A DNA stretch of 64,000 bases from an uncultured Clostridium sp. GTDB taxonomy: Bacteria; Bacillota; Clostridia; Lachnospirales; Lachnospiraceae. The DNA lies in the NCBI RefSeq assembly GCF_900547735.1, contig NZ_URHZ01000003.1, positions 62,001 through 126,000 of the forward strand. The letters are read 5' to 3'. Below the pieces are notes generated by a model. The model was not told the DNA's origin. It worked only from the letters and a program-made list of their open reading frames with translations, and ran no database searches. Position 1 is the stretch's first letter; each line of letters starts with the position of its first letter. This document shows positions 34,797 through 43,891 of this stretch, piece after piece. A program made the translations under genes and the position numbers.

Positions 34797-35561
34797 TCAG
34801 GATGTTGTCATCCCACCGTCAACCGGCAATGTAATACCTGTGATAAAGCGGGCCGCCGGACTTATTAAAAATGCAATTGCATTTGCTATATCTTCCGGTT
34901 TTCCTAACCCCATATACTGTCGAACCATAAGTTCCCTGCTGCCCCGGCTGTCCTCCCCGTTCTTTTTTATAAACTCGAGGTACATTTCCGTTTCTGTCAT
35001 TGCAGGCGCAACTGTATTAATGCATACTCCTTTATCAGCCATCTCTCTTGCAATGCAGCGTACTGATGCATCCATCGCAGCTTTTGAGCCTGAATAAGCA
35101 AGATGCGCTTTATCCCCCTGCATGGAAGCTACCGATGATACACCGACAATCCGCATCCCTTCGTTAAATCTTCCCTTTTTACAGATTTGTCGAACCGATT
35201 CGATAAATCCAAAGTAATTGATATTAAATATTTCCAGCACTTTTTCGGGCTTGAATAATTTTAGAGGCATGGACATTGCAATTCCGGCTGCGTAAACCAT
35301 CCCATCCAGTTTTCCCTGTTCCTCTGCTATCTGCTTAAACAACTGCTCTATCTTGTTTACTTCACTTAAGTCCGATACATAATAGGCATTATTTTCGCCT
35401 TCCAGCTCACCCAGAACCGCTTTCAGCTTTTCCTCTCTTCTTGCAACCAGAATTACATTTGCCCCCAATTTATTAAGTGTCAGGGCCGTCTGCTTTCCAA
35501 TGCCGGAGGATGCCCCTGTTATCAGAATCTTCCTGCCGGTTAAATCAACGAATTGATTCAT
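34797..35561 (-). CDS. SDR-family reductase of the acyl pathway
   Basis: 254 aa from the ATG at 35561, chosen for AGGAG at 8 nt; a longer frame lacks a ribosome site. Motifs: ILITGASSGIGKQTAL, VSSVASMQG (Ser), YSGSKAAMDA (Tyr, Lys), TGITLPVDGGM. Distinct from the second SDR of the locus, so it may reduce another position or act in the opposite stereochemistry. Its start overlaps the 3' end region of the KAS III gene only slightly (17 bp apart). Confidence 0.82.
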   Translation of the reverse strand: MNQFVDLTGRKILITGASSGIGKQTALTLNKLGANVILVARREEKLKAVLGELEGENNAYYVSDLSEVNKIEQLFKQIAEEQGKLDGMVYAAGIAMSMPLKLFKPEKVLEIFNINYFGFIESVRQICKKGRFNEGMRIVGVSSVASMQGDKAHLAYSGSKAAMDASVRCIAREMADKGVCINTVAPAMTETEMYLEFIKKNGEDSRGSRELMVRQYMGLGKPEDIANAIAFLISPAARFITGITLPVDGGMTTS

Positions 35562-35577
35562 TGTTCTATCTCCTGTC

Positions 35578-36666
35578 TTAATATTTTCCCGGCTCAAATT
35601 TACCCTCCGCATAATAATCTTTCGTACGGATTACAGGAAAAATGTTATTTGTATCCAATACCGCGGATGTTACTCCCCAGGACAGTCCAATGCCAAATCC
35701 GCTCATCAGGATTTTCTTTTTCCCATCTTCTTTACTTCCAAAATGATCACACAATGTTAACGGTATCGACATACCTCCCGTATTCCCGAAACGGTCCAGT
35801 GAGATCAGAACGCTTTCCTTCGGTGCTTTCAGCCTGCGCGTAATCTGCTTTAAGATAAACTGATTTGCCTGATGAAAGGCCAGACAATCATACTCTCCAA
35901 TTTCGGTTTCAGTCAGGCTGAGATATTCTTTTACGGTCTCCGGAATATCGGTAATTGAGAAGGAAAAGACAGATGTTCCATCCATAAAGATATCATAGAG
36001 CGATCTTTCAATGCCGTCGCTGCACACAAAAGTATCATGGGACGGATTCATGTCACGGAACCCTCCGGCCGGCAGCACAATCGATTGGAACCTGTTACCG
36101 TCACTCTTCAGTAAGGTTTTCAGTCTGACTCCCTCTTCCCGTTTAAGAAGTATCGCCGCACCGGCATCTCCATACATCATTACAATGGATTTATCAAGTG
36201 GATTTACCAGCTTTGATGCGGTCTCCCCTATCAGTATCAATGCATATTCCATATCTGATGTTGCCATAAGCGATGCAGCAGTCTGAAGCCCATAGACAAA
36301 CCCGGAACAGCCAAGACCAATATCCATGGCGGCACATCCAAGAGACAGGCCGAGCCGTTTCTGTAAAACACAGGCTGTTGCAGGCCTCCGATAATCAGGA
36401 GACTGCGTAACAAAGACAAGCGCTCCTATTTTGCTTCTATCTGTTTCAATCTTCTCAAACAGATTTTCTGCAGCGGCATATGCCAAATCGCCTGCCGTCT
36501 GTTCCGGCAATGCCTTGTACATTTCCCGTATCCCGGTACTTTCGGTGAATTTTTTACAGGCCTCCATACCAAAAACAGACTCGAAGCTCTGAACCGTGAC
36601 TCTGTTATCCGGTACTGCGCATGAAACCGCTTCGATCTTAATGTCATTAATCTCAAAATAAGACAT
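35578..36666 (-). CDS. 3-oxoacyl-ACP synthase III (FabH-like)
   Basis: 362 aa. The full Cys-His-Asn triad is visible: C120 in DIGLGCSGFVYGL, H265 in LAFHQANQF and N295 in RFGNTGGMSIP. FabH-type enzymes condense an acyl-CoA starter with malonyl-ACP without prior loading of the enzyme. Within locus B it gives a beta-ketoacyl-ACP for the SDR reductases. KAS III genes in the viosamine island of Pseudomonas syringae, which makes a 3-hydroxybutyryl amino sugar for flagellin, are the closest known parallel. Confidence 0.88.
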   Translation of the reverse strand: MSYFEINDIKIEAVSCAVPDNRVTVQSFESVFGMEACKKFTESTGIREMYKALPEQTAGDLAYAAAENLFEKIETDRSKIGALVFVTQSPDYRRPATACVLQKRLGLSLGCAAMDIGLGCSGFVYGLQTAASLMATSDMEYALILIGETASKLVNPLDKSIVMMYGDAGAAILLKREEGVRLKTLLKSDGNRFQSIVLPAGGFRDMNPSHDTFVCSDGIERSLYDIFMDGTSVFSFSITDIPETVKEYLSLTETEIGEYDCLAFHQANQFILKQITRRLKAPKESVLISLDRFGNTGGMSIPLTLCDHFGSKEDGKKKILMSGFGIGLSWGVTSAVLDTNNIFPVIRTKDYYAEGKFEPGKY

Positions 36667-36667
36667 C

Positions 36668-37297
36668 TTATTTCTTCCTCCTTAGTACAAACTCATTGTA
36701 ATGCCCGGGATAAACCGTAATACCTTCCGGCAAATCCGTGATGCGCCCTCTGGAAACACATTCCCACTTATCACGGTTTCCTCCCGGAAATCCTAACTCC
36801 ACCCCATGATCCTTAAACAGACTGTCCCCGGAGAAAAAATGTTTTTGGTTCACCAAAATGCCGATACTCCCATCCGAATGTCCCGGCAGCGCAAAGAGTT
36901 CAAAAAGATTGTCAAACCAGTAAAACCGTAATTGATCATCAAAGGTAAACTCCGCGGTGCAATGATAATTTTTCTCTATGGAAACGTATTCATCCTGTCT
37001 GGCATAGGTCTGCATCTGGCTGAATGCCTCAAAATACCGGCTCATGTTTTTTCTGGAAGTCCCAATATTAACTGCACATGCCCTGCTGCAAATCACAGGT
37101 GCGCCGTATGCTTCTTTCCACGCATTAACACCTGAAATATGATCATAATGTTCATGGGTAAGTATCAGAGCATCAACCTTTGAATCTGCACCGGGTGCCG
37201 TATTACGGCAGGGGTCAATTACGATCCTGTGTCCGTGCTCCGACAGCAGATACATGTTGGATGCCATCATGTCCGACTCGAACCGTTTGATTTCCAT
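36668..37297 (-). CDS. Metallo-beta-lactamase fold hydrolase (possible thioesterase)
   Basis: 209 aa. All glyoxalase II type metal ligands are present: HEHYDH at residues 48-53, then PGHSDGS, FSGDSLF and YPGHYNEF. In the operon order it follows the acyltransferase and precedes KAS III. It could hydrolyse an acyl-ACP or acyl-CoA thioester, for example as an editing or release step, but the substrate is not known. Confidence 0.75.
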   Translation of the reverse strand: MEIKRFESDMMASNMYLLSEHGHRIVIDPCRNTAPGADSKVDALILTHEHYDHISGVNAWKEAYGAPVICSRACAVNIGTSRKNMSRYFEAFSQMQTYARQDEYVSIEKNYHCTAEFTFDDQLRFYWFDNLFELFALPGHSDGSIGILVNQKHFFSGDSLFKDHGVELGFPGGNRDKWECVSRGRITDLPEGITVYPGHYNEFVLRRKK

Positions 37298-37308
37298 ACG
37301 AATCCCCC

Positions 37309-37950
37309 TTAAACTTCAAACCGCTTTGCAGGATTTCCCAGTACCCGTCTTCCGCTTCTTACCTTGGCAAATACCGCGCTTCCGGCCGCTATAACCGCAT
37401 CGTCTCCCACAGAGATATGAGGCACAATGAATGCACGGCCTCCTATTTTCACCCGCCGGCCGATTTTTACATAGCCTGCCAGTCCGCAGCCGCCCATCAC
37501 ACATGCATAATCGCCGATCTCTGCATCGTGTCCAAGGGTTGTGCATCCGTTAATCACGACCCCTTTTCCAATTTTTATATTTACAGTCATCATAACGCCG
37601 TGGGCGATGACTGAACCATTTCCGATTTTCACCGTATCATGCAGCTCTACGTCCGGTGAGATCAATGTTTCAAATTGAATTCCTTTTTGCTCCAGTTCTT
37701 CCTGGATGGCCTCTCTTGGCCCTGGTTCACCGATCGCACAGGTGCACACCACCTCGTTTTTATGGGCAAAAAGCCACTGCCTGGTTCCCAGAACCGGATA
37801 ACCATTAATCTCAAGCCCATCCCGATAATAGGCATCATCGACGATAAAACCCCGCAGCTCATAGGTTGGCTTAACATGGTTAATCCTTTCTATCAGATAG
37901 GCTGTTTCTCTCGCGAAACCTCCTGCTCCAAATAAAACTATATTTTTCAT
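37309..37950 (-). CDS. NeuD/PglD-like left-handed beta-helix acyltransferase
   Basis: 213 aa. N-terminal nucleotide-sugar binding Rossmann-like part (IVLFGAGGFARETAYLIER) and a C-terminal hexapeptide-repeat helix (IGNGSVIAHGVMMTVNIKIGKGVVING, HDAEIGDYACVMGG) with the active-site His in TTLGHDAEIG. PglD and its relatives acylate the 4-amino group of UDP- or TDP-4-amino-4,6-dideoxysugars. Here it is the best candidate to place the locally built acyl chain on the sugar. Confidence 0.85.
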   Translation of the reverse strand: MKNIVLFGAGGFARETAYLIERINHVKPTYELRGFIVDDAYYRDGLEINGYPVLGTRQWLFAHKNEVVCTCAIGEPGPREAIQEELEQKGIQFETLISPDVELHDTVKIGNGSVIAHGVMMTVNIKIGKGVVINGCTTLGHDAEIGDYACVMGGCGLAGYVKIGRRVKIGGRAFIVPHISVGDDAVIAAGSAVFAKVRSGRRVLGNPAKRFEV

Positions 37951-37974
37951 ATTTCAATCCTTCACATCCAGTTT

Positions 37975-38715
37975 TTATGCGATTTGCTCATCCGTATTTT
38001 TAGAATTCCGTGAATTTTCTTCTCCAGTAAATTCTCCATCGATTTTTTCGCTTCGAATCCCCGCTCTTTTTTTATTGAATACCAGTTTAATAAGCCTGAA
38101 AATCATGATACAGTCCGTTTTAAAGCTGATATTCTCAACATACCACACGTCGTTTTCCAGACGTTCCTCCCAGGTTATATTAGCGTTCCTATAATCAGGC
38201 AGGGGACACTCCAGTCCCGGCCGGACCGCATGACGCAGATGCTGACGTTTTGAATACCTTGGAAGATATTTCATCAATAACGGTCTTGGACCGATGATTG
38301 ACATCTTTCCGCCTAAAATGAGCCAGAATTGCAGAAGCTCGTCAAGCGAGGTTTTTCTCAGAAATTTACCCAGCCTGGTGATACGTTCCGCTGCAGGCAG
38401 CAGTTCATTATTTTCGTTTGTCTCGTTGGTCATATTTCGGAATTTCACCATTTTAAACGGCTTTTCTCCCAATCCAGGCCTTTCGTGAACGAAAAAAATG
38501 GGGCTTCCCACATCCACAAAAGTGGCTGCCGCTATCAAAAGATTCACCGGCAAAGTAAGTAGTATTGCAGTCAGCGAGAATATAATATCGATCAGCCGCT
38601 TTACATATTTAACATAGAATGTTTGCTTTATTGCTAATTCCCCCGTCACGAAAGGGCTGATAAAATTTTCGTTCAGTTCTCCGAAATAATGTGGAGTTTG
38701 TTTTAAATCCCCCAT
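37975..38715 (-). CDS. PglC-type monotopic sugar phosphotransferase (priming enzyme of locus B)
   Basis: 246 aa. Single re-entrant membrane helix (IDIIFSLTAILLTLPVNLLIA), then GSPIFFVHERPGLGEKPF, KFRNMT, catalytic DE in RKTSLDELLQFWLILGGKMSIIGPRPLL and RPGLECPLPDYRN. This is the short PglC form without the multi-helix N-terminus of the locus A and C enzymes. A tail of about 40 polar residues follows the core. It starts the locus B lipid-linked unit on undecaprenyl phosphate. Confidence 0.85.
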   Translation of the reverse strand: MGDLKQTPHYFGELNENFISPFVTGELAIKQTFYVKYVKRLIDIIFSLTAILLTLPVNLLIAAATFVDVGSPIFFVHERPGLGEKPFKMVKFRNMTNETNENNELLPAAERITRLGKFLRKTSLDELLQFWLILGGKMSIIGPRPLLMKYLPRYSKRQHLRHAVRPGLECPLPDYRNANITWEERLENDVWYVENISFKTDCIMIFRLIKLVFNKKRAGIRSEKIDGEFTGEENSRNSKNTDEQIA

Positions 38716-38764
38716 CTTCTGCCCCCTCTTACAGTGTCCCTTTTTTTCAGATAGCTTAATTTTG

Positions 38765-39868
38765 TCACTGTCCCAGCGATAAAATCAAATCGCAAATCCG
38801 ATCAACATCCTCCATTGCCAGTTCTGCATACATGGGCAGCGTCAGGATATTTTTGGAAACCCTCTCTGATACCGGTGTCTCTCCATGAGCGAATTTATCT
38901 TTGTATGAGTCCAGATCGTTCGTAGCCGGATAAAAATAGCGTCTGGAAAAAACATCATTCTCACACAATTTCGTATAAACCTCTTCACGGTTTTTCCCGA
39001 ATTTATCTTCGTCAATATAAAGCGGAAAATAGGAATAATTGGGTTTGATGTCTTTGTTGTACCTAATTAACGTAAGTCCGTCTATTCCGTTCAGATGGCC
39101 GGCATACCGCTCATATACCATTTTCCTTTTCTCAATTTCCTCATCGACATGGCGCAGATTGCAGATTCCCATTGCTGCCCGGAATTCATCCAGCTTTGCA
39201 TTTCCTCCTACTTCCTCAATAATATCCTCAGCAGTAATGCCAAAATTCTTCAGGCAGTGCAGCGGATTTTTCAATTTTTCATCTGCAAAAGCAATCGCGC
39301 CTCCCTCAATCGTGTGGAAGACCTTCGTCGCATGGAAACTGAACATAGACGCATCACCAAAATTACCGACTCCAACCCCTTTATATGTAACTCCAAATGC
39401 ATGTGCCGCATCATAAATAACTTTCAAATTATGCTTTTTCGCAATTTTCTCGATCGCCTCCACATCACAGATATTCCCATAAACATGTACAGGAATAATC
39501 GCCGAAGTTTTATCTGTAATCAGCTCTTCGATTTTCTCCGGATCCATCGTGTAATCATCCGGCTTGATATCACAAAACACTGGTTTCAGCCCATTTCTCA
39601 CAATCGCATGAGTCGTCGAAACAAATGTATATGGGGTAGTAATCACCTCACCTGTGAGTTTTAATGCCTGAATTGCAATTTCAAGCGCCATATGGCCGTT
39701 TACAAAGAGAGATAACTCCGGAACCGATAAATACTGTTTCAGCTGATGCTGAAATCTTTTGTAAACGGGTCCCATATTGGTTAACCAGTGACTATCGAAT
39801 ATGGGTTTAATTTCTTCAACAAATTCATCTAATTGCGGCATTGAAGATCTCGTAACTAAAATACTCAT
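38765..39868 (-). CDS. DegT/DnrJ-type sugar aminotransferase
   Basis: 367 aa PLP enzyme. PLP lysine in MFSFHATKVFHTIEGG, PYTFVSTTHAIVRNGLKPVFCDI and the DAAHAFGV segment identify a fold-type I sugar aminotransferase. With RmlA and RmlB upstream and no RmlC/RmlD, it should convert TDP-4-keto-6-deoxyglucose to a TDP-4-amino-4,6-dideoxyhexose. The WecF-like transferase in the same locus favours the Fuc4N form; Qui4N (VioA-like) is the alternative. Confidence 0.85.
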   Translation of the reverse strand: MSILVTRSSMPQLDEFVEEIKPIFDSHWLTNMGPVYKRFQHQLKQYLSVPELSLFVNGHMALEIAIQALKLTGEVITTPYTFVSTTHAIVRNGLKPVFCDIKPDDYTMDPEKIEELITDKTSAIIPVHVYGNICDVEAIEKIAKKHNLKVIYDAAHAFGVTYKGVGVGNFGDASMFSFHATKVFHTIEGGAIAFADEKLKNPLHCLKNFGITAEDIIEEVGGNAKLDEFRAAMGICNLRHVDEEIEKRKMVYERYAGHLNGIDGLTLIRYNKDIKPNYSYFPLYIDEDKFGKNREEVYTKLCENDVFSRRYFYPATNDLDSYKDKFAHGETPVSERVSKNILTLPMYAELAMEDVDRICDLILSLGQ

Positions 39869-39916
39869 TTGTATATCCTCCTGACTTTTCCCTTGGCAGC
39901 GGTTCCCGCTGGTATT

Positions 39917-40936
39917 CTACCTATCACGATACATTTTTTCATAATAATTCTGATATTCACCGGTAATGATGCATTGCCACCACTCACGGTTGTCCAGATA
40001 CCACCGAATCGTTTTCTGAATACCATCTGCAAACTTCGTTTCCGGGAACCATCCGAGTTCGCTGTTTATCTTCTCCGGATCGATCGCATACCGCATATCA
40101 TGGCCTTTTCGGTCCGTTACATAAGTAATCAGACTCTCCGGTTTGCCAAGTGCCTGACAAATCATTTTAACAATGTCGATATTTTTCATCTCGTTGTGTC
40201 CGCCTATGTTATATACCTCGCCGATTCTCCCCTTATGAAGGATTAAATCAATGGCCTTGCAGTGATCTTCCACATACAGCCAGTCGCGGACATTCTGCCC
40301 TTCTCCGTATACAGGCAGCGGCTTATCGGCCAGCGCATTTACAATCATCAGAGGTATCAGTTTTTCCGGAAAATGAAAGGGACCGTAATTGTTAGAACAA
40401 CGGCTGATGGTCACCGGAAGACCAAATGTGCGGTGATATGCCTGAACCAGCAGGTCCGCTCCGGCCTTAGAGGCACTGTATGGGGAACTGGTATGAATCG
40501 GGGTGCTTTCGGTAAAGAACAAATCAGGCTGATCCAGAGGTAAATCACCGTAAACCTCATCGGTAGAAACCTGATGATAGCGCAACATACCAAACTTACG
40601 GCAGGCATCCAATAAAACCGCCGTTCCTTTTATATTGGTGTCCAGGAAAACCTCCGGCTCCTCAATCGAACGGTCCACATGGCTTTCAGCGGCAAAATTA
40701 ACAACCATGTCCGGCTGTTCCTTTTCAAACACGTTATAAACTGCATTCCTGTCGCAGATATCAGTCTTATAAAAATGAAAGTTTGGATTTTTAAACGCTG
40801 CTTCTAATGTGGATAAATTTCCCGCATAGGTCAGACAGTCCATACAGACAATCTGATAGTCAGGATGCATATTCAGCATATGGTAGATAAAATTGCTTCC
40901 AATAAAACCAGCTCCGCCGGTCACTATGATTTTCAT
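39917..40936 (-). CDS. rmlB: dTDP-glucose 4,6-dehydratase
   Basis: 339 aa from the ATG at 40936, the family-typical start (MKIIVTGGAGFIGSNF). NAD motif GGAGFIG, catalytic THR-equivalent STDEVYGDLP, YSASKAGADLL (Tyr, Lys) and RCSNNYGPFHFPEKLIPL are clear RmlB signatures. Makes dTDP-4-keto-6-deoxyglucose. It lies between rmlA and the aminotransferase. Confidence 0.93.
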   Translation of the reverse strand: MKIIVTGGAGFIGSNFIYHMLNMHPDYQIVCMDCLTYAGNLSTLEAAFKNPNFHFYKTDICDRNAVYNVFEKEQPDMVVNFAAESHVDRSIEEPEVFLDTNIKGTAVLLDACRKFGMLRYHQVSTDEVYGDLPLDQPDLFFTESTPIHTSSPYSASKAGADLLVQAYHRTFGLPVTISRCSNNYGPFHFPEKLIPLMIVNALADKPLPVYGEGQNVRDWLYVEDHCKAIDLILHKGRIGEVYNIGGHNEMKNIDIVKMICQALGKPESLITYVTDRKGHDMRYAIDPEKINSELGWFPETKFADGIQKTIRWYLDNREWWQCIITGEYQNYYEKMYRDR

Positions 40937-41007
40937 ACTCTCTTCCCTCTTTTTCATTTGTAAAAATCTCTCATATGTTCTGCAGCCGTATGGCCTCCCT
41001 ATCTCCT

Positions 41008-41907
41008 TTATTCATAAAGAACATCGATATATTTTCCATCCAGAACATCTTTAAGATATTGGCCGTACTGGTTCTTTTTCATGCTCTCATAAACGGACCA
41101 CACATCATCTCTGGATATCCAGCCGTTCAGATAAGCAATCTCTTCGAGACAGGCGATTTTCCGGTGCTGGTGGCTTTCCACTGTTTTTACAAAATTTGTT
41201 GCATCCACAAGGCTTTCATGCGTGCCCGTATCCAGCCAGGTAAATCCCTGTCCCAGCAGTTCCACATTTAAAAGCTCCGCCTCCAAATAAATCCGGTTCA
41301 AATCAGTAATTTCCAGCTCTCCCCTTGTACTAGGCTTTAGTTGTCTTGCATAGTCCACCACCCTGTTATCATAAAAATAAAGACCTGTAACACAGTAGTT
41401 GCTTTTAGGGCGCTCCGGTTTTTCTTCAATCGAAACTGCTTTGCCGGTTTTATCAAACTCAACAATTCCAAACCGCTCCGGATCATCTACATAATAACCA
41501 AATACCGTAGCCCCTTTTCCCTCCGATGCATTACGGACTGCTTTTTTCAAACGCTTTTTCAATCCATGGCCGGCAAAAATATTATCTCCCAGCACCATAG
41601 CAACCGAATCACTTCCTATAAAATCCGCTCCTATCAGAAAGGCCTGGGCCAGTCCATCCGGTGATGCCTGAACAGCGTAGTCCAGATTCACGCCAAAGGC
41701 TTTTCCTTCGCCTAACAGTTCCCGAAAACGGGGCGTATCCTGCGGTGTGGAAATAATCAGGATGTCTCTGATCCCCGCTTCCATCAGAACCGACAGAGGA
41801 TAATAAATCATCGGTTTGTCATAAATAGGAAGCAGCTGTTTTGAAGTTACTTTCGTCAACGGATAAAGGCGGGTGCCGGAGCCTCCGGCAAGAATAATCC
41901 CTTTCAT
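41008..41907 (-). CDS. rmlA: Glucose-1-phosphate thymidylyltransferase
   Basis: 299 aa, the usual RmlA length. KGIILAGGSGTRLYPLTKVTSKQLLPIYDKPM at the N-terminus, ALVLGDN-type metal site (VAMVLGDNIFAGHG) and WLDTGTHESLVDA. Makes dTDP-glucose for the 4-amino sugar pathway of locus B. Confidence 0.95.
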   Translation of the reverse strand: MKGIILAGGSGTRLYPLTKVTSKQLLPIYDKPMIYYPLSVLMEAGIRDILIISTPQDTPRFRELLGEGKAFGVNLDYAVQASPDGLAQAFLIGADFIGSDSVAMVLGDNIFAGHGLKKRLKKAVRNASEGKGATVFGYYVDDPERFGIVEFDKTGKAVSIEEKPERPKSNYCVTGLYFYDNRVVDYARQLKPSTRGELEITDLNRIYLEAELLNVELLGQGFTWLDTGTHESLVDATNFVKTVESHQHRKIACLEEIAYLNGWISRDDVWSVYESMKKNQYGQYLKDVLDGKYIDVLYE

Positions 41908-42119
41908 AAACTTTCTTATGTCCTTCCATTTATTTCATCTATGTTAATTTCGCGCCATACACATAAGCCTGTTTTCGGTGCACATGGAATCCACCGGTTT
42001 TGTTATGCAGATTCGATGCTTAAGTAGTACCGCGAAAAAAGTCTCTTTTAATCCTGCGTAAAACCGGGAACTTGCCCCAAAAACGACTGGGGCAGTCCCT
42101 GAGTTTCACTTACCAATGT

Positions 42120-42656
42120 TTATTTTTTATAAACAATAGTAAATGGTGTTGTTCCGCTTAAAGTAACGGAAATTTCTTTTGTTGCATAGTTGATGCTGGT
42201 TGGAGCCATCAGTTCCCATGTACGTGTTGCCTGATTAAAGTACAGAATCTGAACATCATTCAGACCTTCTACCAGGTTTGGAACATACAGGCTTACTGTG
42301 GTGGACCCACTGACAACTGCTGCCTGCACCGGTGCTAAAGGAACATAACCAACCAAATTGTTCGTTCCAATCGTGCGGTACAGAGGTTCTACGCCTGCAT
42401 TGATGGTGTAAATCTTTTCGATTACGTCCCAGGCAATTCCGGCATTTTCATAAACACTGCGATCTGTACTGAGCGAAACTGAACTTCCGGCAGTACCGGT
42501 CGGAGCTGAACTTGAATTCAGTTCACCACTGATCATCGACTGCGTCGAACTGCTCAGCGAAGGTACGCCTTGAGACGAGCGTGAGCCTGCCAGAGCTGTA
42601 AAAGGCTGTGTCATCAGGACAGCAGCGGTTAACACTCCTACGATTTTCCTCTTCAT
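42120..42656 (-). CDS. Secreted LCP-associated beta-domain protein, locus B copy
   Basis: 178 aa. Signal peptide KRKIVGVLTAAVLMTQPFTALAG, a short Ser-rich linker (residues ~24-70) and the same ~110-residue domain as the locus A copy: EKIYTINAGVEPLYRTIGTNNLVGY, TVSLYVPNLVEGLNDVQILYFN, WELMAPTSINYATKEISVTL and TPFTIVYKK at the end. The linker is much shorter than in locus A. Unknown family; see the locus A entry. Confidence 0.72.
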   Translation of the reverse strand: MKRKIVGVLTAAVLMTQPFTALAGSRSSQGVPSLSSSTQSMISGELNSSSAPTGTAGSSVSLSTDRSVYENAGIAWDVIEKIYTINAGVEPLYRTIGTNNLVGYVPLAPVQAAVVSGSTTVSLYVPNLVEGLNDVQILYFNQATRTWELMAPTSINYATKEISVTLSGTTPFTIVYKK

Positions 42657-42746
42657 GTCACATCACCCTTCCTTTCTTCTAATTTTTATCAATAAATAGC
42701 ATTTAGCTAGTTATTGCCGTTAGGCGTGCGTATCATGCTTATCCTG

Positions 42747-43835
42747 TTATATTTCTTTGTAGAACAGTTCTATCATGATCCGTTTCAATTCATCCAGGTC
42801 CGGGTAAAATTCATCAAAATTGATCGTCTCCACCGCCTGGCCCGGTATTGATAAGAAATCGTTTTCTCCCAGTTGCTGCTGACTGTTTAAGACTGCCAGA
42901 CCCATATCGAGATACTGGTCTTTAGCCATATTTGTAATCATGTGATCTTCTATATCATTGACAAGCCTTGTTATCAGTTCATTGTCTTTTCCCGCCTCTT
43001 CTCTGGCGGTTTCAAAATAGGCCTGTATATATTGTTTCTGGCGATCCATTCTGCTGAGAGCAGTCTGCGACTTCGTAATATCACGGTACCGCACAAAGAT
43101 TTCTGCCTGACTCCCGTTTAAGTGTACGGTGTTCCCTTTTTTAAGCATTGGATCCCTTACTTCCAGCCCTTCTTCTTTTACGGTAACAGTTACTCCTCCT
43201 ACCGCATCATTTAAGAGCGGGATGGAACTGACGTTCATTGCAAGATATCCGTCAAGACGTATTCCAAAACATAAATCTGAGACAGCCTCCGAAAGGAGTT
43301 CACAGCTCTTTTCCCTGCCGTCTCCATAAGCGTAAGCCAGGGTCAGATGCTGGACATCTTTTCCCAATTCGTTTCCCATTAAATCAAACAAAGTAATCTC
43401 CGTCATTGTATCTCTGGGAATCATTAAAATCCTGACCGTATCTCTGGCCATATCCTGTGCCACCAGAAAAAGGCCGTCTGCCTGTCCGGCCACTCCGGAG
43501 GCAGTTTTCTGCTCCATATCCCCTTCCGTGTCCACGCCAATGCAAAGAATTGCACGAATTGAGGTATTTCTTCTGTATTTTTTTCCATCCAGTTCGATGA
43601 TATCTTTCGACGGCACCCCGGAAGAAGCGGAGGCTTCGGCCGTATTTCCAGCTTCTGCTAATTTCATTGTTTTTTTCTGCGTGTAATAGTGGTCCGCAAA
43701 CATAAAAAAGGCGCCTGCTATACAAAATACGATTAAAACAATTGACCACTTTTGCTTCTTTTCCTTCTCTGACAGGTTCTTTTTTCTATTCATAAGTGAT
43801 TTTTTTTCAGCAGATTCTTCCTTTTTTTCACGCAT
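42747..43835 (-). CDS. LytR-CpsA-Psr (LCP) cell-wall glycopolymer ligase, locus B
   Basis: 362 aa. Highly charged cytoplasmic N-terminus, one membrane helix (WSIVLIVFCIAGAFFMFADHYY), then the LCP domain (SIRAILCIGVD, ADGLFLVAQD, MIPRDTMTEITLFD, IFVRYRDITKSQ). Very similar to the locus A enzyme. Expected to attach the locus B polymer to peptidoglycan. Confidence 0.87.
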   Translation of the reverse strand: MREKKEESAEKKSLMNRKKNLSEKEKKQKWSIVLIVFCIAGAFFMFADHYYTQKKTMKLAEAGNTAEASASSGVPSKDIIELDGKKYRRNTSIRAILCIGVDTEGDMEQKTASGVAGQADGLFLVAQDMARDTVRILMIPRDTMTEITLFDLMGNELGKDVQHLTLAYAYGDGREKSCELLSEAVSDLCFGIRLDGYLAMNVSSIPLLNDAVGGVTVTVKEEGLEVRDPMLKKGNTVHLNGSQAEIFVRYRDITKSQTALSRMDRQKQYIQAYFETAREEAGKDNELITRLVNDIEDHMITNMAKDQYLDMGLAVLNSQQQLGENDFLSIPGQAVETINFDEFYPDLDELKRIMIELFYKEI

Positions 43836-43891
43836 GCTTTACTATTTCTCCCTGGCAGTTTTCTGCCACAGTCTGGTGTATCACAAGCCAA

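Noticed and set aside
40975..41271. Frames antisense to rmlA, rmlB and other well-recognised genes
   Set aside because: They are shadows of strong coding sequences on the minus strand.
42073..42094. Hairpin TGCCCCA/TGGGGCA between rmlA and the secreted protein of locus B
   Set aside because: Only a 7-bp stem without T-run on either side; too weak to call a terminator or attenuator.
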